Origin: Pachyseris speciosa | Lineage: Eukaryota > Cnidaria > Anthozoa > Scleractinia > Pachyseridae | Reading direction: 5' to 3' | Assembly: GCA_016490735.1 (NCBI GenBank) | Contig: JAEMWC010000007.1 | Location: forward strand, 1,120,001 to 1,184,000 | Length of the DNA: 64,000 nucleotides | Shown: positions 56,722-64,000 of the stretch, piece after piece | Position numbering within the stretch: the first letter of the stretch is position 1 | Layout: each line of letters starts with the position of its first letter | The notes under the pieces: model-generated | Databases searched by the model: none | Told to the model about the DNA's origin: nothing | Seen by the model: only the letters and a program-made list of their open reading frames with translations | Made by a program: the position numbers and the translations under genes

Positions 56722-57245
56722 CTTTTGATAGTCTTGAATGGGAATTTCTTGTAAAAAGTTTGGGTCAGTATTTTCTATAATGATATTCAAAACTGCATTA
56801 CAAACAATCGTTTATGCTCTCATTATTTTAAGACTGGCCGTGGGGTTAGGCAGGGGAGGCCCTCTCTCCATATTTGTTTGTGACTACAGTTGAAACTCTG
56901 GCGATAGCTATCAGAAATCAAGAAAGTATCAAAGGAATAACCATAAATGGTTTGGAAACTAAATTGCTGCAGTTTGCTGGTGACAGAACTGCTGTTTTAT
57001 GAGACTTGAATTCGGCTAGAGCTTTGTTTAAAATACTTGAACATTTTGAGAAAGCCTGAGGGCTAAAACTTAATGTCATGAAAACAGAAGCAATGTGCGC
57101 TGGGTCCCTTTAAACTGCATGTGATGACCAACCACTTGAGGTTGAGTGGAAAACATGTGTTAAATTTTTAGGAATTTTTATTACATATGATGCACAGCTT
57201 CTAGTTGAGAAAAACTTTAAACAAAGGTTGAAAAAAAATTAAGAA

Positions 57246-57632
57246 TTGAATAAATTTATGGAAGTCAAGAGGTTTGTAAATTCATGGAAAGGTAAAAAGT
57301 TAAAAGCATTACTTGTTTCTATATTGATATATCCTAGTTCTGTGACTTGCACTCCGTCTAAGATCATAAAAGAATTCAACAACCTAGTATTTCAGTTTCA
57401 ATGGAACGGAAAAGACAAAGTCATCCGACGTTCAACTTATGCATCTTACGACCAAGGTGGCTTTAAAATGGTAGACTATGAAACCATGGTTAAAGCGTTG
57501 AGGTTGAGCTGGTTAAAACGAATTACCGACGAAGATTCATCGGGTTTCTTGAAGTCTCATCTTGACTACCTTTTGGAGAGCCAAGGGGGTCTTTTGTTTT
57601 ATTTCAGTGTGATTATGAGGCAAACCAAGTAA
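57246..57632 (+). pseudogene. L1-like ORF2 post-RT fragment
   Basis: 128 open codons, the longest intact piece of the LINE. It has KLKALLVSILIYPSS and the characteristic F-x-WNGK-x-K...GGFKMVDYETMVKALRLSWL. The reading frame is lost on both sides. Confidence 0.7.
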
Positions 57633-58005
57633 GCGTTTCAACAGACTTTTACCAAGAATTATTCAGTACTATATATGATGGTCAAATATAAGAGAAATTG
57701 AAGATCCCAACAACTTGTACAAATACATAATTATAACAAAGAGTTAAATTGATGGTAAAAGTGTATTTTATAAAAGTTATTTCGATAAGCATATAAAGTA
57801 CACAAGTGATCTGCTTTACAATATGTAAAACATCGAGTCTTTTAACGTTGTCAGAATTGAAGGTTAGAGGTATGGACTGGTCTCAGGAAATTTCTTCCTT
57901 TGAGACTGCGGGTCAACTTACCCAATTTTAAGGTCAACTTTGATTTGGAAAATCTTAAATGTCAAGACTATTATTGCTATGTTATAGGCAAGCAAATGGT
58001 TTAAG

Positions 58006-58254
58006 TTGAGAAAAGAATTTAACTTGAAAGACGAACAAGTTTCAGCGGCTTTCTTGATGCCATTGAGGGTGGCTAATGAACCTTACTTACCCTCCTTTCA
58101 GTATAAAGTATTAAACTCCATCCTGTATACGAATGACCTGCTATGTAAAATAGCTTACATTTCCAATCCCAGCTACTCTTTTTGCCATCAGGCAACAGAA
58201 GCTATATTCCATATCATGTTTGACTGTTATTTTTCGAGGGCTATTTTGGAATGA
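58006..58254 (+). pseudogene. L1-like ORF2 C-terminal fragment
   Basis: 82 open codons with LPSFQYKVLNSILYTNDLL and EAIFHIMFDC. The expected C-x2-C...H...C zinc pattern is incomplete: one Cys in SFCHQ, one in FDC. Confidence 0.6.
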
Positions 58255-58395
58255 GGGTAACAAACTGAAGAGTTGCGGAGGTATTTAGCTCGCTTATTTT
58301 GATGTTATAATGGGGATCTTAAAGGAGGAGTTGGATCTAAATAACCCTTTAAGACCCAATTTTTTTTACTCGTTCGGCAATTTTCTCGATGCAAA

Positions 58396-60977
58396 TAATT
58401 GAAAAGGATCTAGATGTTCTAAATGAAGGTCTCCCATGAAACGTTTGCTACTCTGGAATACCAAGGACTCAAGTTTTATTGTGACGTCACCAATTTGAAC
58501 CGTTGTTGTTTTGCTCGCGACCGTCACGGGTTGTAATCGGTAGGTACTCCGTTTATAAGTGTGTTTTCGAGCCATTTTTCAGTGCAGAAGCTCCCAGGCT
58601 GGCATCATTAACCTGGAATGGAGAGTAGAGGCAGACCTCTGAACGAAGCCAGAGGTGAGAGATAACGACTGGGACGCCAAAAGTGGTCGTTTCGAGTCAT
58701 GGCAGCTCAGAAGTGAAGTTCGTCTCTCTGGCGGTTCTGTGATGGATTCTTGAACCTAGCAAGGCAATTTTGGCGAGATTTAACTTGCAATGAACACAAC
58801 GCGTACCGTATTTTGCTAGTAGGTCCGGATGGCTCGACGCTAATGAAAAATCTATAAACTTAAGATGGCGGGACTTCCATTTTGCCTTGGTATTCAAATC
58901 ACCCAGAATGCAACCCGAGCGCCAAAGAGAAAAACAGAGGCTTTCAAAAAAGGCTCGAATCAAATGGCTGATGCTCGACTCGCTGTAGGAATAAGAGGCA
59001 AAATAGGCGATAAAAGCTTAGTCATGAGATCAAGGTTTGCTCTCATTACGGTATTTGTTTCCAAAGGAGATGTTGAATTAAAGAACTGAAAGCAAAGCTG
59101 TGTGTTTTTAAGCTTTGCTCCAGGGTGCATAAAACGGGCATTTTTGGTTTTGCTTGAAAACAAATAATGATATGGAACGGGAAACGAAGGCTATTCCCAG
59201 TGTATTGGCTTTTAAAGCCTAAAACAATTACTGGTTGACACTATAAACAGACCATAATAATCAGGTCTAAATTTGAGAGCGTGAGCAATCTTGAAAAAAG
59301 TAGGCCTATGTGATGGCCGATATATAGGCCATCAGGCTACAAAAGGTTAATTTATATATTAATTCTAGGAAAATCATATTTGTGGACGTGTCGATGTCAA
59401 GTACTCAAACCTTCCCTAAGTTATTTTAGGAGAATTTTGATAAATAAATATGAGACAGAAAGACACGTTTATTTCAAATTTAATCAACTGAATCTGTTCA
59501 AAAGAAAAAGGGAAGGGGTCTCAGATCATTGGCTAACTAAAGTAAAAATCTGTGTAACTAATATTGTCAAGAAAGTATGCATTAGTACAATAAGTAGCAA
59601 GTACCGTATAAGTTATGATGAGTGATTACGAAAAACAATGCAGATTGTACAGTATGGTGTCACTGTTACCTCTAAAAGGAAATTTATTAAACCAATTTGT
59701 AATTTAATTAATGACTTGTAAATCGTGGAATAAAAAAAATGATGAAAAAAAAAGTTCCTCCTTTGTCGTAGAAAAACGGGCGAAAACTATTATGGTTTTG
59801 TTACCCTTTTGACAAAATAGCTTGATATCTATTAGTGTTTTAGACGTGCTTTGTATTTGTGGTAAGGTAATACGTAAAATTTACCATGACGCGGCCCCTT
59901 ACTTTACGCTGTAAGAACACAATCAGAGTAAGCACACGGTATATAGTTAACTAGCTCTAGCCGGACAGAATGACAAGCTTGATCAGCCTCACAAAGCCAC
60001 AAGTACGTAACCAGACGTAGCCTCAAGTAGTTCGTAACGATCGCTATCTTGCTAAAATCGTTTCAACCTTCCCACTTTCATGATAATCCAACTTAACATC
60101 CTTTTAGTCTTTCTGACGTGTTCTGGTAACGAACATCAAAGAGTTGATCGCTTTGCGATTTCGGGCACCCTGATAGAAAAGCGCAAATCTAAATGATCAA
60201 GAGGACTGTTGTAAATTAATGATGCTCAACTCAGTATTTCCTAAAGAACTACGAAGTCGCCCACGGAATCTGGTTAAACAGAGTCGCCGTTTGATAATGA
60301 CGTTTTAATAGATTAATATCCAGGCATGAACAATCTCTTATCCTGCTACAAAAGGGAGTTATTATTCAAGCAAAATAATGATTCGAAGTAAGTCTATGGG
60401 ATGACTGCTTAAAATTTCAATTCAGAGGGAATTTGATCAGTGGGCGACTTTCATTTCTTAAAATGTGTTTTTAAGGCCTCCGCCTTTGAAACCTGCTGTT
60501 TTGATATAGGTAAGGCTTTTATGGAGGATCCATCTGAGTTAATTGTCAACCGACAGGCGGCCGGGCATAGGAGGGATTAAACAACAATAGACGATGGCAA
60601 CGAGAACGCTAGGTTATATGTTTCCCTTTCGGTTTCCGGGCACAATAAAACTAAATATTAAATCATCAATTAAAGGGTTTTGTAGAGAACATGAGCATTT
60701 GACGGTGAAGCTTTCATCCTCTCTACTCAAAACGTTTATGCTCTCCTCTCAATTCACTTTGGTACCACGTATAGTTTGGCCATATTGTCCAAGTTGATTG
60801 AATTTGCAATGGCTGGTTATATTATTTCCTATCTATACCTTCCGTGTACATTATCACGGCGCTGAAATCTTATCTATTAATTACTTTACCAGCCTTTGAT
60901 TTATGAGCTGCATGGCTGGCCAAAAACAATAGCAAGAAGAAAACAAAATGCGAGCAAGATATGAAGCTCAATTAATC
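58396..60977. other. Non-coding downstream of gene C, no gene recognised
   Basis: AT-rich. Minus frames at 58366-58575 and 58697-58963 and plus frames near 59.4 and 60.6 kb have no family resemblance. The first about 350 bases on the 60977 side should be gene C 3'UTR. Confidence 0.4.
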
Positions 60978-61219
60978 TCACTTAGTGTAATGTTTGACAA
61001 ACACATAAGGTGGGTAAGCGCCATCTAACGTGTTAGTATACGGCCTCCGCTTGGTGTAATCCAGGCACTCGTAACAATATTTGAGGGGTCCAGACCAGTA
61101 CTCAATGGCAGCGCCACCTGCGCAGAGTCGCTTGCATTCCTTTAGTGTAATGCTGTTCCCATTCGCTATGTATCGCCGATAACTGCCACACCACTGGGGC
61201 GTATACTCCACCCACTGAA
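60978..61219 (-). CDS. Gene C last exon: cysteine-rich PAN-like C-terminal module
   Basis: An acceptor GTTTTATAG (61221-61220) gives a phase-1 exon that stays open to TGA (60980-60978), about 80 residues. It has six cysteines: QWCGSY, LKECKRLC, LKYCYEC, plus IEYWSGPL and a conserved-looking ending DGAYPPYVFVK. The spacing around ECKRLC and the aromatic IEYW resemble PAN/apple-type modules; I am not certain of the family. The phase matches the EGF exon at 62893. A second AG (61216-61215) would give phase 0 and does not fit the upstream EGF junction. Confidence 0.55.
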
Positions 61220-61249
61220 CTATAAAACACGATTGTCTGAGCAGTGGTT

Positions 61250-61600
61250 AAGATAAGATAAGATAAGATAACTTTATTTTTAACTCGGTAAAATTCATCA
61301 GTAAAAACATTTACAAAATCCTATGCCTAATTACAACTTTGTCCAGGAATTAATTACCAAAAATAAACTGCTTTACATGAATGCCGTGTCTGAGAAAAGA
61401 GTACAAGAGTTAAGTTTATAAAAAGCGTCATGGGACTCTGCTTGCCGTACATCATAAGGTAAGCTATTCCACAGTACCGCACCGCTGCAGCTTAAACTGT
61501 TTTTGAGAAAATTATAGTGCGAGGCAATGCAAGTATTAAAAGGGTTGCTGGTTGAGGAAAGTGCGAGCCGCTCTTCCACACTTTATAGTGAGTGTATGTC
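61250..61600 (-). mobile_element. CR1-like LINE 3' end
   Basis: The minus frame 61579-61373 has NSLSCSGAVLWNSLPYDVRQ, then a short tail to a stop; W-N-S-L-P is the familiar ORF2 ending of CR1-type LINEs. About 100 bases on, the element ends in a run of TTATC repeats (plus strand GATAA, 61252-61270), a usual LINE tail. It is inserted within 35 bases upstream of gene C's last exon, inside the intron. Confidence 0.7.
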
Positions 61601-62892
61601 AATACTAAGCATCACGATTTAAAGAAATGTAAAATCAAGATCTTCTAGATCTTTATTTGTCAGCAGAAACTATATTGATATCGGCACGAATGATAAATTG
61701 TGGAACCGTTAAGGTACACTGAAGAAGACTAATCTTGCATTTTTCAGTGCTCAAGAAAATGAAGGCATGTGTTATATTCTTGATCCCCTCAAAAAACAGT
61801 TGGATGGCGCGGGGGGGGGGGGGGGGTGGTATAACTTTTTAAGCGTTCAATATGACACAAAACAACTTTGAGACAAACGTCCTTGCCATAAGCTCAATAA
61901 CTTTGCACATTGTTTGACGTTATGTATTGTCACGTGACCTATTAAGGCCATTTTTCGCTCATAATTCATTTAACGAAACAGCATTACTTTTAATTGCTTT
62001 CTTGAGGCTGTAATTGGTGTTATACTGTTCACAGTTGCAGATGATTCATTTCTGAGGCTGGGCCTTTTAAGTTAATTTCCTAAAATAGTAAGAAATGTGA
62101 AATTCTAAGCCGCTTTTGCAGTAGAGAGAAACTTCTCAACACGACGTTTAAAAGGATGATGCCTTGTTTATAACGTAACTACCGCTTAATAAGAGAACAA
62201 GTTAGAACCAAGCTTGTTTTTCGAATGGTGAGATCAATCAAACCGTCTTCTGGCTTAATACTGTTGCTTTCAACTTAAGTTACTCAGCTGGCAAGTCTAG
62301 ACAACGTTATTGTTGCTATTGTAGAAGAGTGAATTTCCTTTTCGTGTTTTTTTCCTTAGACGCAATGGTGATTAAAATAAAACAATGATAAAAATATGAA
62401 TTATTGTAACTTAAAATATTGTTGCTTCCTTTCTTTTCTTTTCATTTTAATTTCTTTTTCCGCTGGGCAGCCTAGATTAGCAATTGCTATTTTGCGGGCC
62501 AGTCAATTTTTTTATTTTTAATTGAAATAAAGTTGAAATAAAGTTGAAAGTTGAAAGTTGAAAGTTGATTAGTATGCAGGAAGACACGTTTTTGTATGCA
62601 GGAAGTCATTTTTACCTAGACCCTTATAAGTATGGAGGAAGACACTTAGTATGCTGTAAGGCAGGGGAAGGCAGTGGAAGGCATAAATGAGACTTGTCTT
62701 CCCTGAACATAAACCACTTACGGACTCAAGAATATGAATGTCCGGTACAGGTTGGAGACATTGCGTTTAGAACTACACATGTTTGAGTGGTGAAATAATT
62801 AAGCTGAACGAACAACAGAACACCATAATTAAACAGCAGACGGCAAACCTGGATGCATGAGATCAAATGCATTATCAACGTAAAGTTTATAC
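61601..62892. other. Gene C intron
   Basis: Contains a poly-G run of about 17 bases (61810-61826) and a TTGAAAG repeat tail at 62521-62570. No exon recognised. Confidence 0.4.
62452..62572 (+). repeat. Probable retroelement 3' tail (GTTGAAA repeats)
   Basis: A short body ends in TTGAAATAAAG and several TTGAAAG units, the form of a LINE or SINE tail. Nothing coding precedes it. Confidence 0.45.
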
Positions 62893-63023
62893 CACGACTG
62901 CATGTTTTCCCGTCACCAATATAACCACTGTTACAGGTCAGTGACAGTTATGCGACCCCACGGTGTTGTTGCACACAGCATTAACATCACAGCTGTGGTT
63001 GTTGTTTGTGCATTCGTCAATAT
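62893..63023 (-). pseudogene. Gene C: cbEGF exon broken by a 5-base insertion
   Basis: An acceptor (TCTCTAG, 63025-63024) opens a phase-1 exon with DIDECTNNNHSCDVNAVC and CNNTVGSHNC. Immediately after the fourth cysteine the frame hits TGA (62940-62938). Five bases later the expected ending is found in another frame (CNSGYIGDGKTC), followed by a possible donor at 62892. Removing 5 bases would give 42 codons, close to the family size of 41. The 5-base insertion is either an inactivating mutation or an error. Beyond the window edge the gene presumably continues upstream. Confidence 0.65.
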
Positions 63024-63170
63024 CTAGAGAAGGAAAAAAGGAACTCGATTTGACAATGGGGTATACGTGTTCAGCAATCTGATGTTTGTCGTTGTTTTTT
63101 ATGGGCACAACAGCAAACATGATAGCTGAGTTAATCTTTTGTCTCATGATTGAGTCACAAAGATGTGGAT

Positions 63171-63209
63171 CGCGACGTTTCGACCGCTATACTGCTGGTC
63201 TTCATCAGA
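63171..63209 (-). ncRNA. Hammerhead-ribozyme-like motif at the Penelope 3' end
   Basis: Minus strand from 63208: CTGATGA, then AGACC, an AGCAGTATAGC loop, GGTC, GAAA and CGTC. This is the hammerhead core order CUGAUGA - stem II - GAAA - (short stem III) - GUC. The CTGATGA overlaps the ORF's TGA. Penelope elements are known to carry such minimal hammerheads. Stem III is very short, so activity may need a dimer. Confidence 0.6.
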
Positions 63210-63792
63210 CGATGGTGTCGACTGGCTGCGTGTGAGTATAAGAAGCACCGTGGCTGGTGGTGATTCGTGCGTTTAGATCCTCGCTTAGGCTGTTGTTGAT
63301 TGGAGGATTTCGATCCTTGTCGTTCAGACTTGAAATTGTTCCCTCAGCGGTCCGCTTTGGTACTGATTGGCTGTTATGTTGTTTGATAGTGGGCATCCAC
63401 GCTTCAGGAATTTCAATTCCACTGTCCCTGTTAATGTTGTTAGGGTGAAGTCTTATGTGAATAGCCTCTTTAACCCTACGGATATACCAATGTGGATCTC
63501 GGTCAATAAATTCAACCTCGTCCCAGAGCGGATAATGTCCGGTCGCGTTGCTATGTTCTGAAACGGCGGAGGATTGGTCTCGATCAAGCCGTATGTCTCC
63601 AATATAAACCTTGCCACATTCGCAGGGCATCTTGTAGAATACTCCGTCTTGTTTTACTGGATCGACAATGTCCTTAGGTCGCACTAGGTGTGATCTAAGA
63701 GTTGTATCAGATCTGAAAACAGTCCGTATGCCTTGATGTTGCAGGCAACGGCGAAGAGCCTCGGATGTGCCTTTGACGTATGGCAGAACCAC
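63205..63792 (-). pseudogene. Penelope-type GIY-YIG endonuclease C-terminal fragment with an internal deletion
   Basis: 195 open codons starting inside the protein (VVLPYVKGTSEALRRCLQ). GVFYKMPCECGKVYIG is the GIY-YIG core, with GVFY for GIY. It is joined directly to DIRLDRDQSSAVSEHSNATG. The stretch that normally follows YIG and holds the conserved Arg and neighbours is missing, roughly 18-20 residues in frame. The rest (WYIRRVKEAIHIRLHPNNIN) is well kept. The enzyme would not cleave. Confidence 0.75.
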
Positions 63793-63855
63793 AGTACATT
63801 TAATTTCGGGTTCAGGTTCTTTAGTGGTTGTTCGTCCCTTGGTTTTCGTAAGATT

Positions 63856-64000
63856 CTATACAAACATGGAAACAAAGCACCCGTAGGATGTTACAATCTT
63901 GTAACTGTTGAGAGAATTTAGCTTAGGAGCCTTTGTACGTGCTAACAATGATCAACCGAGTTTTTAATCCCCCCCCTCCCCCCAAATTCAATGTTTGCGC
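63856..64000. other. Window end, no feature recognised
   Basis: Ends in a C-rich run (63969-63984). Presumably still in or near gene C's intron. Confidence 0.35.

Larger units (their letters stand above)
56820..58395 (+). mobile_element. L1-like LINE remnant (RT and downstream part of ORF2)
   Basis: 56840-57120 reads like RT: VRQGRPS...LF, VETLAIAIRNQESIKGI, then LLQFAGDRTAVL where the catalytic (F/Y)ADD has become FAGD. 57246-57632 continues with the post-RT region (LVFQFQWNGKDKVIRRST, MVKALRLSWLKRI). 58006-58254 and a following out-of-frame piece resemble the C-terminal zinc-binding region (SFQYKVLNSILYTNDLL, IFHIMFDCYF). Stops and shifts separate the parts. The 5' half with the endonuclease is missing. 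Confidence 0.75.
63150..63855 (-). mobile_element. Penelope-like retroelement, 3' end
   Basis: It includes the C-terminal part of the RT/GIY-YIG protein (63855-63205) and the sequence after its stop with a hammerhead-like motif. The element runs toward 63130, where it stops about 100 bases from the gene C EGF exon. The 5' portion with the RT core is absent. Confidence 0.75.

Overview
The window is animal nuclear DNA, most likely from an anthozoan cnidarian (a coral or sea-anemone relative). The genes are short exons of about 115-150 bases spread over long introns. The protein modules (PAN, a GYW/fibrinogen-type start, calcium-binding EGF, ALK-type glycine-rich) form combinations typical of coral extracellular proteins. 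The introns are full of Penelope, BEL/Pao, Ty3/gypsy, CR1-like, L1-like, Tc1, THAP/SWIM and fold-back elements. The organism call is an inference from domain content and mobile-element repertoire; no marker gene is present.

Three related genes lie head to tail, all on the minus strand. Gene A starts at 19219 and runs off the left edge. Its first exon encodes a cytoplasmic N-terminus and one membrane anchor (type II topology). Five EGF exons follow at 18.4, 14.2, 13.1, 12.2 and 1.2 kb, all in phase 1. Gene B (45077 to 37023) encodes a signal peptide plus PAN domain, a GYW/fibrinogen-type module, four calcium-binding EGF domains and a terminal ALK-like glycine-rich domain. It carries one in-frame TGA and three single-base frameshifts, so it is a pseudogene or a sequence with base errors. 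Gene C enters from the right edge. It shows one EGF exon with a 5-base disruption (63023-62893) and a cysteine-rich PAN-like last exon ending at 60978. Phase-1 junctions throughout mean that exons can be lost or duplicated without frame change, and three EGF exons of gene B are a recent tandem duplication.

Mobile and repeat layout: 0-4.4 kb holds a SWIM-family fragment, a 607-bp tandem duplication and a tRNA-derived SINE; 4.7-8.3 kb a decayed BEL/Pao element (minus) beside a fold-back element; 9.1-10.6 kb a gypsy remnant with an internal deletion; 14.5-16.8 kb a Mutator-like element with a 9-bp target duplication inside a gene A intron; 20.5-32.5 kb three direct copies of a 3-4 kb non-coding repeat with tRNA-like modules; 34.4-36.7 kb a THAP/SWIM DNA transposon with 280-bp inverted ends; 47.7 kb a LINE 3' end; 50.6 kb a TTAA fold-back MITE; 51.7-53.2 kb a Tc1-like element; 54-56.7 kb two further inverted-end elements; 56.8-58.4 kb an L1-like LINE; 61.3 kb a CR1-like 3' end; and 63.1-63.9 kb the 3' end of a Penelope element with a hammerhead-ribozyme-like motif.

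No rRNA, functional tRNA, CRISPR or prokaryotic signal was seen. Most open frames below about 120 codons are chance frames in AT-rich introns or decayed transposon pieces.
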